Positions 20,190 through 32,800 of a DNA stretch of 64,000 nt are shown here, in pieces. Below the pieces are notes generated by a model. The model saw only the letters and a program-made list of their open reading frames with translations. It did no database searches and was not told the origin of the DNA. Position 1 is the stretch's first letter, and every line of letters begins with the position of its first letter. The translations under genes were made by a program, and so were the position numbers. The stretch covers positions 6,378,259-6,442,258 of the forward strand of contig LR746266.1 in the NCBI GenBank assembly GCA_902729315.2, in the 5' to 3' direction. Source of the stretch: Spirodela intermedia (lineage: Eukaryota > Streptophyta > Magnoliopsida > Alismatales > Araceae).

Positions 20190-23029
20190 GAGGTCCTCCA
20201 TCGATGGAAAACTGGTTTTCCCGTAGGAGGATCTTTGTAGACGCGCACCCAAGATCAAGGAGAATGCCGGAACCTCGAGCGGCTTCTCTGGCGCGCCCAC
20301 CATGATCATCTTGCCGTGGGTCTTCAGAAGGATCAGCAGCGGCATGAGCGGGTGCGTGGCGGAAACGGTATTGATGATTCCGTCCATCGTCCCAGTGGCG
20401 GCCTGCAAATTAATGAATTATACCACGGCAAATGACGGCACGGGTTCAGGAAGGGGTTGGTTTTTAAGAAAGAAGGGGCTCAGATGGAGGGTTCATTCAA
20501 CATTCAGGGGCTTTTATGTGGGTAAAATCACCAGAATCTGATCCATGGAGCTGCTGACGAGGAAGGCGTCCGCTCCCAGCCTCTCCATGGCCTCCTTCTC
20601 CTTGGAAGGGGAGGAGCTGATCACGGTGACCTTCATGCCGAAGGCCTTGGCGAACTTGACGGCCACATGGCCGAGCCCACCGAGCCCGACGACCCCCAGA
20701 TGCTTCCCCGGCTCGTTGAGCCCAAAGTGCTTCATGGGGCTGTACACGGTGATGCCGGCGCAGAGCAGCGGCGCCCCCTTGTCCAATGGCAGGCTCTCCG
20801 GGAAGTGAACGGCGAAGTCCTGGTTCACCACCACGGCGTCCGAGTAGCCGCCGTAGGTCATGGTGCCGTCGCCGTCTACGCTGTTGTAGGTGAGCACCAT
20901 CTGGGGGCAGTAGTTCTCGAAGCCCTGCTTGCAGCTGCCGCAGGAGCGGCAGGACCCGACCATGCACCCCACGCCCGCTCTGTCTCCGAGTTTGAACTTG
21001 CTCACGTTGCGGCCCACTTCCGTCACAACGCCGACGATCTCGTGCCTGCACTCGCCAGCAGACGAAGAAAGAGCGGATCAATGAAAGCTGCTAGATAGAT
21101 ACATAGACAAGGACGCGGCAGAACAAGGAAGGGTATATATAAGGTCCTTTCTGTCTGCAACGTAGGCTATTCTGCGCCAGGTTTCTGGTTCTTCTGGGGA
21201 GCAGGTGCCAGCGAAAGGTTGGGGAAAGATTTGAGGATGATGGAGTTGACAAGGATCTGGAAGTCGAAGAGGTGACGGGGGGGGTGCAAAGGCTCGTACT
21301 GGAGGAGAAGCCACCCGGCCGATTGCATATCGCACTTGCACGTGAACGGACACCAATTGGAGAGAGAGAGAGAGAGAGAGATGGGTGCTGAGTCCTCCCC
21401 TTGGAATCTAAGTTCTTTGTCTTCCACTCACTCTGCTTTGAAAAAATTGTCGCTTGGAGCTGAGTTGGAGCGTACAATAGGCTGTGATCAAAGTTGATTC
21501 CGATATATTTTATTTGGTTTCAGTAGGGAATCTGGCTTCTCTTCGACCTAAAAGAGGAGACCGACAACAGCTGACCCAATACATCGGCCTGCTTGGATCG
21601 GAATGGGGAACTTGAGAGACCACGGATATCTCCGACTACAAGACTGCTTCAAGATAGAGTAGTGTACGTTCTTCAGGATAGACCGAAAACCAACTCTGAG
21701 TATGAGACAGGAAGGATGAGCACGAGAGGAGGTGAATACCGAGAAAAACCCTAAAGAAACTAAAAAAGAAAGCAAGTATATTCAACGTAGGACAGTTTAC
21801 TAATAGGAGAAGGGGTAGAGTTTTTATATACCCAGGAACGATTGGGTAGACTGCATTCCTCCACTCGTTCTTGATGCAATGGAGGTCAGAATGACAGATC
21901 CCACAGAACAGTATCTTCAAGGTGATGTCCTCGTCTCCATTATTCCTGAGAAGAAAACGCCAACTTAGCGAACCCTACTGTCGGTTAGAAAAAAGAATTA
22001 TAAGAAAAAAATTCCTTGCATCTTCTATCTCAGAGGATCTACCAAAAACTGCTCTACATTCAACAGGAATTCGGCGTCGATGTTCGCTGTTTCAACTGCC
22101 GCATGGAAATCATTTCAACTTTTCCTTTTAGAAGAAATAGTTCTCTCGAGGTTTGTGCGGTACGATGATGGACAAACTTATCTGCAATAATCCTCGGCAT
22201 ACCCACGACTTGTGTGTTTTTTTTTTCCCAAAAAAAGTGACTCAACTCTGGAAAAATAAATAAATTCTGGTTCTCGTAAATATCAGGAAGGTACGACCAG
22301 CTCCTGGTTCTTGTGGCAGATCAGACGAGGGAGTAAACGCAGACCAATATATCCAGAATACTCGAGGAAGAGATGCGGATAACCTTTGCTTCGGGTGCCA
22401 TTTAACAGCGTCCATCTACCGCCCATCGTGAAAGTAAATGGAGCACATGCGCGTGAAAGCTTCAACGAGAAAGCGAATAGTCCCACTTTGCCGTGTGTAC
22501 AGGGCCCAGCCATTAAATATACTGCGACATTAAAGACGGCTCAGAGGAACCAAACAAAGAAAATCGGAGGCTCACGTTCGGACCGATAGAGACACGCGAC
22601 GAGTCGATGCAGCGAGAGAGCAGGAACGAAGAGAAATCGGGGAGGCATGAAAGCTCTGACGGGAAATGTAGGGAGTCGGGGGGAGGCAAGATAATCTAGA
22701 AGCGAACAATGAGAAGTGTATAGAGACAGGAGAAAGGGAAAAAAATGCAGATCGATCTAGTCATTGGTCTTTCCGCCCAGAAAAGATGCTCCAGCATCTC
22801 TGTGGGGACGCCGGTCACCCTATCAACCCAGTCATTAGCTTCTCGCGCAGAACAACATCATCTTCCCGAAGCCTTCGCACCACCGAAGACGGGGGACGGT
22901 GGGGGGGGGGGAGCACTAGGAGGAAGGGACCTGCCTTCTGGAGAAGCTGAAGGGGGACAGGATCCCCGAAGCGTCCTTCGCCGCCCAGCCAAAGGTCTTC
23001 CGCCGGTGCTCCTCTGGGACTTTCTCCAT
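19899..23029 (-). CDS. CAD/mannitol dehydrogenase-like alcohol dehydrogenase, copy B
   Basis: Same enzyme family as copy A. The exons (minus) are 22935-23029, 21832-21945, 20532-21045, 20249-20402 and 19899-20101; 1080 bp, 359 aa, with phases matching. Exons 2 and 3 encode the same residues as copy A, with all zinc ligands, GLGGLG and SSS present. I saw one base change in exon 4. Exon 5 differs at three residues (GKTMAGSC for GKMMAGSA; final P for L). Exon 1 is clearly different ([20 protein letters not shown]), so the copies are patchwork paralogs. I chose the ATG at 23029; an in-frame codon at 23122 would add 31 residues but lies near the expected transcription start. Intron 1 (989 bp) again appears to start with GC. 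Intron 4 contains an expanded GA repeat. The gene lies about 250 bp downstream of the rhamnogalacturonate lyase on the same strand. Confidence 0.9.
20119..20187. repeat. Expanded GA microsatellite in CAD-B intron 4
   Basis: About 34 GA units lie inside the small intron between exons 4 and 5. The same intron in copy A has only about 9 units (7934-7951), so intron 4 is 147 bp here against 99 bp there. Confidence 0.95.
20228..22290. repeat. Near-identical duplicated block, copy B
   Basis: Partner of 8001-10062. Identity ends at TATCAGGAAG (22281-22290). Beyond it copy B continues with unrelated intron 1 sequence, while copy A leads within about 170 bases into its own exon 1. Confidence 0.95.
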
Positions 23030-23144
23030 CTTCACGTCTCCCGCAAGGTCCCCTATCTCTTCAGCCGCCTCCTCTACACCGAGCTCTTCTACTCTGCTAC
23101 CTCCCCTCCACAGCGGGAACAAACAAGCTCGGCCTCTCCCCGCT

Positions 23145-23153
23145 AATAAATAC
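23145..23153 (-). promoter_or_regulatory. Possible TATA box of CAD gene B
   Basis: Minus-sense GAGTATTTATTAG lies about 115 bases upstream of the chosen ATG at 23029, between it and the stop codon of the upstream lyase gene. It is a weak match; position supports it more than sequence. Confidence 0.35.
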
Positions 23154-23281
23154 TCGCAGGCGTGACAGCTGCCCCTGCGGTGCAGCGGTAGACCATAATG
23201 TTCTCCCCCTCTTCCCTACGGCGCTGCCGGTGCCAAATTTATTTATCCTCTGACGGCGTGGCGGAGTCTGGCCTGTCCTTA

Positions 23282-24679
23282 CTAGACACATGTTGTCCCA
23301 GTGAAATGTATGTACATCAGCGGTGTCAAATATCCCCGGATGACGTGGTAGGTCAGGGACGAGAGGAAGAAGATACCAGTCAACGATGGGCGCCGACTCT
23401 TGCCGGAGCTCCTGCCGGAGACGGAGGTGGCGGGTTCCTCCAGGCGGATGTAGTCGTACATGATCCCCACGAAGGGGTTCTTCGCTTCCGCCTGGTTCAG
23501 GAAGATGACGTTCTCGCCGGCGACGAGCAAGCTGCCGTCAACGTCGACGGAGAACAGCCGATAGAGGCCGTGGATGGCGAACCTCGCGATGGAGTTCTCG
23601 TCACCGACGACCCCCGTCGAGAAATGAGGTGAAGACGCACTCCGGTCATTGATCCAGACCTTCAGGGTACGAAATTCCTCTGTCCGTTAGCGCCATTACG
23701 GCCCCCGGAGAAGGGATGGATGAGGTATTTGAGTCCAGTTCTTCCTTCTGAGCGTTTGTCTTCCTCACCTGTAGTCTGGATCTCTTCGCCGCTGCCAGAG
23801 CTATCCGCAGCTTGTAGAGGCCCTCCAGGATAGGTGAATTGAGCGTAAATCGTATCTGCCATGTAGTATCTCTGTAGGCTCTCGAAGAGTTCACTAGCCT
23901 CCTGCGAGTAAGGAGGAAAGGCTCCCGTCAGGAGAGGGCGGCGCCGTTAATAAGGAAGAGAGACCGAGTTCGATGTGCCGTCTCCTTCCTCACCGAGTAA
24001 CCTGCGCGTAAAACCAGTCCCTCGTGTAATTGCTCTCCCCTACTACGTACACGAGATCCTGCGTAGGGTACAACTCTGCGTATCTCTCCCACAGGCCATA
24101 CTGTCTGAATCTGCTCCCAAAGGTGCCAGGAGAGACGGTACACGGGTTTGCAGACAGAGACGAGGAAATCAGACGTCAAAACCAGGATGAAGAAGAAGAT
24201 GCAACTTCATCGTCAAAACGACGGATAGTTCGTAGATGATGCACGGTGGGTGACCTGTCCGGGGTGTCGACGTAGAGCCTGTTGACGTAAGCTGGGTTGG
24301 GTTCCGGAACGAAGAACTCCGCCGTGGAGCGGTCTGGAGTGCCGATCTCCCACAGGGTAGGACCCTCCCTCGGTGGCTCATACACCAGGTCGCCCAGATC
24401 AATCTGGGATCCTGTCATGAGATATGCATCAACATTTCGGAGAGAGCTGACGTTTATTTTATGGTAGTGCTGAGGTAGGGGTGTGCTCGCTGACCTTCGC
24501 CGACGGTGATGTTTTGGGGGTGTTTGCAGTCGCCGATGAAACCGGGAACCCACGCGAAGAGACCGTACACCCCCGCCCGGACGCTGGTGATGGAGAAGGT
24601 ACCGTCAATCTCGGCCTTCACCCAGAATTGGTATCCCTGAAGAAAGAAAGTAATCCTTTTTATTATGTCCGGAGAAGCA

Positions 24680-24749
<70 letters not shown>

Positions 24750-26578
24750 ATATATATATCAATATATATCTATGTACGTATGTATTACAGAAAATATTAG
24801 TTCGTATTGTAGATCGTTGAGAGCACCGAGATACCTTGCTTTCCGTTTGCCATGATCCCACCTCTCCTGGCAAGGCCAAGCCGACATAAGCAGAGCTCGC
24901 CGGCATGTCTTCTTCGCTGATATACCTGAAAAATGGGGATTGGATGCCCTAGTAGTAATTAACACCACACTATAATATCCAGTGAATTAATGGAGCATCG
25001 TCAATCTCCCACCGATCTCGGACGAGCAGCCGGCCGACGACGGAACCTCTTTCCCGAGCTTTCGGGAAATCCTCCGAAGCGGGGAACTCGTACGGCCAGC
25101 TCCTGGATTCAGACATCATCTGAATGGCGATGAACACAAGGAGCTCATGTCATTTGAACGATCGTCTCAAGAAATTCCTCGCCCTTTGGTTGAATGAGCT
25201 TCCTGGACATTTTAGCATTGGAAATTTCAAATGACGCGAGCGGTACAGGCTGAGTGATAACCTGCAATTTGGCGTCCTTCCAGAGACTTAACGGGTTCTC
25301 GTCTTCTGGAGAGCTGTTGAGATAGATAAACACGGGGCCAAAGACCTTCTTCCAGCGCTCTCCATTCCTGAACCTGGGCACGAGGGCCTTCCCGGCGTAA
25401 TGGTCGCTGACGAACACCTGCGGCGGATAGTGAAGAGGGAGAAGGACGGATGAACTAAGCAGCTCGAAAGATCTTCCTCTGCCGCTGCCGGAATTCTTGG
25501 GCGAGAGTGGGTTACAGCGAGAGTCGTAGGGCCGACGTGGGACGTGAGTGACTGCTTCATAGGGCCCCCGGTCCGAAACTCGTCGCTGGGTGAGATCTGC
25601 CAGAAGCCAGTGGGAGGGTCGAAGGATATCCATCCGTGGACCTTGTTGTCCTTGTTGTCGCACGAGTATTGGTATTTGCAGTCCACCTGCCATCCAAGAT
25701 CTCAGATGCGGTCCAAGCCCTTTGAATCCACTCGAATTCTTCACTGCAGTTCGACACATATGTAGTGGCTTACCTCTCCTGTGAGCGCCGGGTTGGTGGC
25801 GTTCACCAGACGAACGGCTTCCTTGAAGGCCAGAGAGTACCCCCTGGGGGGCAGGCGATCCTGTGGCATCGGCATGATCCTCTGCCTGTCGTCCGCCATC
25901 GCCATATAGTGAAACCTAACGGCGTGAACAGGGCACGTTCATCTCGCAGATCTTCAGTTGGAATCCACAAGAGGGGAAGACGAAGGATAATCACCTATCC
26001 TCGCTGAGCTTGAAGACAACCCTAGTTTCGGCCAGGTCAAAGTCGGGCCACCCCTTGAGATGCTCGAAGATGGCGTACGTGTAGAACCCCGACTTCCCTC
26101 GAAGCAAGATGAACCTGTGCTCTCATCGTCTTCAGTCGCTTGAGGATGTTAAGGACGAGTGATGTCCCTAGGATTGATGAAGATTCTGGTTTAGTCGCGC
26201 GCACCTTCTATCTATGTTCAAGGGGACGCCTCCGGTTCCGGTGAGGGACGATGGAAGCCAAGATCTCGTGAAGGAAACCTCCAACTGATCGTCGTCTTGC
26301 AGAATGACCGTGAAATTCGTTCCTTCGATCCTGTGGATCTTCCACAGTCGATTGTTATCTCCTATTCGATCTCACAAGAGACATAATAGAGAAAATGAGT
26401 ATGATGTCAACCCCAAGGAGCCGACTACGTACCTGTCAAAGATTAGCCCCGGGTTCAATGGGTCGCTCCAGACAAGATCCCAGTATCTGCGAGAAACATG
26501 GCGCGACGAGGCGTCAGAAGGCCACGCGCAGGAGCTTCGGAGTGGTGCGGGAGGAAAGGAGTTGGGAGAGAGACGTGT

Positions 26579-26612
<34 letters not shown>

Positions 26613-27078
26613 TGATTCTACCCTCTATCAAACTCTTGATTGCGGGTTTCCATCAAGTTGTCGACGCCATTGTATGCGATGCCCGTTATTATCCCGCCGG
26701 GGTTCGACAGCGTGAGTTGGAGGATGCCATTGTCCAGCACTACCTGCAAGTACCCGTGATCCATAAGAAGAACTCGTAGCAGACCGATCGATCGAGACCA
26801 TTTGGTGACGTGTGGCTTGTCGTTCCAAATAATGAATTCGTCGTGCTACTAGGAGCGTTAGAACTTGGACAGGGGAAAGCGTTGACCAAAGGCTCTCTAC
26901 GATGGATCCGAGGGGGGGAGAAACACAAAGAAAACGAAAAAATTCAGATATTTTCCGCGCGTCGTACTTGATGGTCCTCCACAGACATCGAGACGCCCTC
27001 CGCTTGGGGCAGGCCCCCTCTGCCGGTGATCAGCAAACAGACGGAGACCCAGACGGAGAGCCGATTCCACCCGCCCAT
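23282..27078 (-). CDS. Rhamnogalacturonate lyase (polysaccharide lyase family 4)
   Basis: Cleaves the rhamnogalacturonan-I backbone of pectin by beta-elimination in the cell wall. Fifteen exons (minus): 26968-27078, 26622-26743, 26433-26486, 26205-26330, 25995-26114, 25774-25915, 25516-25686, 25262-25417, 25013-25119, 24835-24925, 24495-24636, 24255-24411, 23994-24110, 23769-23871 and 23282-23659. They total 2097 bp (698 aa), and every junction keeps frame with GT-AG ends. Residues 1-28 look like a signal peptide (WVSVCLLI core). Family motifs in order: VVLDNGILQLTLSNPGGI, YWDLVWSDP, GWPDFDLAET, RIMPMPQDRLPPRG, YQYSCDNKD, VHGWISFDPPTGFWQISPS, HYAGKALVPRF, VFGPVFIYLN, YQFWVKAE, FAWVPGFIGD, GDLVYEPPREGPTLWEIG, RFRQYGLWERY, TTWQIRFTLN, GIMYDYIRLE. 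The tail runs about 45 residues past IRLEEPA, where plant relatives usually end; a further 3' intron or annotation shift there is possible. Confidence 0.95.
24690..24757. repeat. CT microsatellite in a lyase intron
   Basis: An uninterrupted CT run, followed by a short TATATA stretch, lies inside the intron between lyase exons 10 and 11 (24637-24834). It gives spurious Ser/Leu and Arg/Glu frames. Confidence 0.95.
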
Positions 27079-27599
27079 CGTCACGGAGAAGACGAACAGG
27101 ACGATCAAGCTCGTCGTATTTCTAACTGCGTTTTGCCGTTAAATTTGGACTCAAACGTCTCGTTGATCTCGTAGGTGTGGAGAGAGAGAGAGAGAGTAAC
27201 GGAGGAGGGAGAGGGTGCCAAACAACGACCGTTTTAGCCTTCGGAGTTGGATTCGTAGAGATTATCACGGTACCTAATCGACAAAATTCGGAAGGAAGGA
27301 ATAAGGCGGCGGAGTTACCTCAAGAACGGTCCCGGCGCTCTCGCATCCGGTGTTTTACTTCGCCAATTCATCCCCTCGTCGTCGTCGTCATTCTCTTCCC
27401 TCATCCTCCTCTGACAATCGACGGGCGAGGAAGGAGGTTTAGAGAGAGAGAGAGAGAGAGAGAGAGGGGAAACAATGAGTAACGTGCGGGCTGGGGTTGA
27501 TCTGAAGTAACTGGAAAGAGAAAACCGAAGAATATCTAAATGCCTTGCTCCACCTCTACTCAATGAACATAAAACGTTGGGTAGGAAATTCCTTCCGCC

Positions 27600-27652
<53 letters not shown>

Positions 27653-29863
27653 CCTCCCTCCCTCCCTCCGACTCTCTCTCCCCGCCACCACAGAGATGGC
27701 TGGCAGCAAGGGAAACGTCTACGCGAGATGTAGGAACGAACACGAGGCGGGGAGCTGACTTTACCGTTTTTTTAGGTAAACCCGAGAGTTGGCGAACTAT
27801 ACGCCTGACAAGCAGAATGCCCAGGTCCCCCGAGTCCCAGGTTGGCGAAGGAGATGCTCGCCGGGTGAACGATATCCTTCTCTCTAGTCCACGTTGGTGT
27901 TGACTCTGCATATTCCCTCATCTCCTCCACTGACCAGCCAGGTGCTCCCGGAGCAGAACCCTCGTCTCGCCACCGCCATCGTGTTTCTATTTCCTTCGGT
28001 CGATTAGCGTCAACGAACGTGAAACTAACGTCGCACTGGGCCCATCTCATTCCCCTATCCGTTGACTCTAAAGAATCGACCTGTAGAATCTCTGACAGAA
28101 GTAGTCTTCATCCGTCATCCTCTGCCTCGAGAAGCCAGTCACATCACTGGTCCTGCCGCCTGGCTGTGGCTCGCCGGTGCACAGCCGAGAAGCGCCGCTG
28201 CTACATTAAGTCAACGGCGACACCATTGACCCTTTCGTGGTTGACTGAGGGCAAAGCGGACGGATTGGGCCCAATTCATCGGACAATCATCCATCGGTGC
28301 CACCGTCGAAAATTTTCGCAAAAATAGAGGGATCCCTGCGTAATTTCGGCCCCCAACCGACACGACCGATGAATCGAGCGAGGTCTTTCACACGCTTGAA
28401 GAGAAGAGGTGAGGTGAGGTGAGGTAATCCATTCGCCAGCGCTGTTGCCGCAGGATCTTGCTGTAAGATCTCCCCCGCCCCTTACCTTCTCCCGTTCTCC
28501 CATCGTCGAGCGAATCACAGCAAGTGGATGATCGAAGGGACTGGACTGCGTCTTCCTCCATGCGCGTTCCCAGGCGAGCTGAACTGAGCCATCCCCCGTC
28601 GAGCGAAAATTTTCCCCCGCAGGATCCCTGCGTCTCCCCACCGTCGAGCGAAATTTTTTGGAAACTTCTGGCCGAATCCCCCGTCCTTCGGTTTCTGTCC
28701 CCTCCTCCGTTCCTGTCTTCCGCGCCCTCGCGCTTTGGGCTGTCGTCGATTGTGGTGGTGAGCGGGGGAAATTCGTCCAATTTTGGTGCTCGTCCCCCAG
28801 GGCTCTGCAGGGTAGTGCCGAGATAATTTCGCGTAAGGGCCCTTTTTCCAATCTGCCTGCGTTTTTCTCATCTCACCCAGGAGGCGTGAGGTACGCCGCA
28901 TTACTGTCGATCGTGTAGCTTTCTGTCCTTCGTCATGAAATTTGTCTGTACGGGAAGAGCGGCATTGCGGGTGGCCGTAATATCTGGGAATTACTGGATC
29001 GTTTTCCCTCCCGTGTCAAACTATGTAGATGATTATTACGACGAGGCTTCTAGAAATTAGATATTTTTTGCCTCTACTTTGTCTTCTTCTGGTTCCACGA
29101 GGTAGGCAGCACGACCATTTTCGTGGGGACGGCTATTAGATAAGTACTTCCTCGTTGTCATCAGTTCTGATATTTGCCCCACATACGCTCTACCTCCACT
29201 TGCTCATGTCCGATCATCTCTCGTTCTCATCTGCCGGGATGGGGTCGTCGATATTATTCGGCGGCATCTCCAAAGGATAAGAGCGAACTGGCTGCCCGCT
29301 GGCCTTGGTTTTTGTAGGCCGTCTATAAATTGAAACAAGGCAGTTTATTTGCTCTCTTTCAATCACTTCGGGAGTTTCACAGTGCTCGCTTTTAGTCATC
29401 CTACTGGCGCATGCATGTAACTATGCGACGTCTTGTTTTGTAAGAATCGGACGTGTCCCCTCGGTTTTTATCTTTTACTGGGATAAGAAGAGTGCTGTTC
29501 TTAAGTACGCCAGGTTGCTCATTCTCGAATTATTGATGCGGTTTATGAATACTACCACATCAATTGTGCGGAATTCTGGTCTCTGCCACTCTACTTGCAT
29601 GTATGTGAATATGAATTGTGGGGGAATGGTTCGTCAGAATTTAACTTCTTAGGCCATTTATTCTTCATATAATCGATATCTCTTCTTGCATATGGTTTTC
29701 CACGGGATGTTGCTGTCTTTTCATCTATTGCTATTCTGAACCTTTCCACAGAGAGATCTTCAGAATGTTGCGGGGAGTTAAACTCTGGAATTGGCTTTAA
29801 TTTTCCGTAGTGTCTTATAGAGGCATTCTGACTGACTTTTAAGTTCTTTCTTCACCAGGTGAA
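27079..29863. other. Divergent intergenic region and BTB gene 5' UTR
   Basis: It separates the start of the lyase (minus) from that of the BTB gene (plus). It holds GA/CT microsatellites at about 27180-27194, 27439-27467 and 27604-27652, the last continuing as (CCCT)n. From about 28380 to 28910 it is GC-rich, with a short GAGGT repeat at 28411-28425. This probably contains the transcription start and a non-coding first exon of the BTB gene. A 5'-UTR intron could then end at TTCACCAG (29858), five bases before the ATG. No other coding sequence is supported. Confidence 0.5.
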
Positions 29864-32800
29864 ATGGGTGGGAAAATACAGAATAAATTTCTGACTGTTG
29901 CTCCCTTTGAGTGCGCCTGGCATGAAGAACTGCGATTCAGTGAGGCTGGGCGCGGCTGCATCGCCTTCGAAGCTTTTGCACACAATGATGTCACATTGGT
30001 GTTCAGGGAACAAGTGGGTAGTCAGCACTACCACTATAAAATGGACAACAGCCCGAATTACACTGTCATTTTGGGTAGTCACAGGAACCGGCGCTTGAAG
30101 ATTGAAGTTGATGGCCACACAGTTGTTGACATCGCTGGAATCGTGTTATGCAGTTCCTCGGCATTTCAAAGTTATTGGATAAGCATCTATGATGGACTGA
30201 TTAGTGTCGGGAAGGGAAGGAATCCATTTCAAGATCTTGTCTTCCAATGGCGTGATTCAAAACCCAACTGTAGAATTCAGTATGTGGGACTCAGCAGCTG
30301 GGACAAGCATGTGGGGTACAGGAATGTCAATGTCCTACCCCTAACACAGCATCAGAATTTTCTGGGATTCCATATTGATCATAAAGAAGATGACAGAGAC
30401 GATAATGAAGATGCTGACAGCATAGAGAGGCATGATGGACATGATGAATGGGGACTAGGGAACTTTCTTGAGAGTTGGGAGCTGTCTGACATTTTCTTTA
30501 TCGTTGGTGATGAGGGACAGGTCGTCCCCGCGCACAGGATTATCTTATCAGCGTCAGGGCACTTTAATTACGGTCCAGGGGAATGCTTTATTCGCCTTCC
30601 TTCAGTCTCATACCCTGCCCTCCATGCTTTCCTGGAGTACATCTATACGGGGCGGACCCATGTTAGTCACGTTTCTATCCTTCTTTCTGCTAGTCAAAAA
30701 TTATTCTCTCTCTACGTAATGCCAATTTCCACGTGATTTGTTTCTTGGATTTTCTCTTATTAAAAAGATATATTTTTTATTTTCTTGTAGATTATCGAGT
30801 CAGATCTGTTTTCTTTACGTGATTTAAGTGTGCGATTTCAAGTCACGGCACTAGTGAAGCATTGTGAAGAAACTATTGATCGTTTTAAGACGAACAAGAA
30901 GCTGTTTGACTCTGGAAAGAAAGTGGAATTAACAAACTTTGTTCATCAGATTCAGTACTATGGCAATTTCCCATGTGGGCCCCCTCTGGATGTTCAAAAG
31001 CTTCAGGGCTTTTTTCTGAACGGTGATTACAGTGACGTGGACATTTTCATTGATGGTCATGGTCTTGTTGCCCGTGGCCACAAACTAATCCTTAGCATAT
31101 GGAGTGCCCCGTTCACCAAGGTGCGCTTAGATTGTCTTACACTGCTTGTTGGTTTTGTGGCAATTGACAAGACCTATTTCTGATTCTAGTTAGCCTTGCA
31201 TGGTTGCATTCTATTGTACGGACCCAGGAAAAAAAAAAAATGGTTTCCTTTTTGCTAGCAGCTCCCCGACCCCAGAAATGCCTTTAACTCTTATGATGTT
31301 TCTGCAGATGTTTACAAATGGGATGCTTGAAAGCAAAGCTTCAAGGATCTCGTTAAGTGATGTTTCTGTTGATGCTTTTCTTGCTTTGCTCCGGTTCATG
31401 TATGGTGGAAAGCTTGAAATGGAAGATGAAACTAGAATTGGAGCCTTGTTAGTCCCACTTCTTTTGTTGGCAGATCAATTTGGGATTAAACGCCTGCACC
31501 AGGAGTGCTGCAATTACTTTCTGGAGCAGCTCTCTGAGGTAACTAATTATCAAGCATTTCCCACTGCCGATTGCGCTTATCATCATACTCAGTTATGTGA
31601 CAGTATGCCCTTTTCTTCATGTTTCTTTTCAAATGCTTGTTCATGAGGGGAGAAATACAAGAGCAGTGAGGTAACTTGTTCGTACAATCGTGGAGTGCCT
31701 ATTGTGATAAGCACACTAAACATCATTCTCAAGTTTTAATTTTTCGTTTCACTGATAATTTATTGCATGCCTATCAAACTTTCTATTTTTATCTTCGGTA
31801 AGGACACTCTCAGCTGTGTAGCATTTCCATCCTTCGTAGATACTCTGACAAGGTTTTTAATCGCTGAATAGGTTATTGAAGAACTGATTTTTTGATTAAG
31901 TGTATCATATCTATTTCAGGAGACAGTTTCTAAAAGGTGCCAAGTTGTGTTTCATTTTCATTCAATTTTTTTTGTAAACCCATGCATCAGTTTATATTCT
32001 TGAAAGAGAATCAGGCATGTAGCCTTAATAAAATGCTTTATCGCAAATAATTTACCATACTTGTTAGCATGGATGCGGAGTTTAAGAATGTTGTGATGCG
32101 CTGAAATAGTGAATATTATCTTATATTAATACATTTTATCGGTAAATAAATGCAGGGATGGGGTTATCTTACTGGAAGACGCTGATTCATCAAGAATCAT
32201 TTGAATTAAGCAAATTTAATGGACAAGGCCTGAGAAGATTTGGTGCAGTTGCTTTAAGTCATCTTGAATCTAACGCTTGAAATTTATTGCAGGATTCAGT
32301 ATGTTCTATCCTGCTAGCAATTTCTGCAATTCCATCCTGTGGATTGCTCGAAGAAGAATGCGTGAAGAAGTTCTCCAAACATTTTGATTACTGCACAACC
32401 GCCAGTGCCGAATTTGCAACATTAGAGGAGGAAACCTTTAGAAACATTCTTCAGGTGAGTCTGCGGTCATCCGATTGCGAAGTCATGCCCTCGATAATGT
32501 TGAGATTATTCGCATCCATGCGTCTAGGTCTAGCTTTGTATCAGTGTTCTCCATTGATAATGTAGGTATAGAACTTTCTTACTTTATTGCCCGACTGATC
32601 CAAGCAGTGGCTTTGAACAGCATCCTGATTTGACTGTAACATCGGAAGAGAGGGTGTTGGACGCCGTTTTAATGTGGTGCATGCAAGCCGATGATATTTT
32701 TGGCTGGGAGACTGTCGACGAGCTGTTGAAATCATCTGAAACTCACCTGTTCTTCAAGGATGGGCTTCCAATGCTTGAAAGCTTGCTGCACTTGGTGCGT

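Noticed and set aside
27545-27911. Ser/Leu-rich and Arg/Glu-rich frames over CT/GA microsatellites
   Set aside because: They are products of dinucleotide repeats; the same occurs at 6200-6260, 20018-20408, 24481-24906 and 44071-44290.
29898-30098. Second plus-strand frame inside BTB exon 1
   Set aside because: It overlaps a 266-codon exon with clear family similarity in a different frame.
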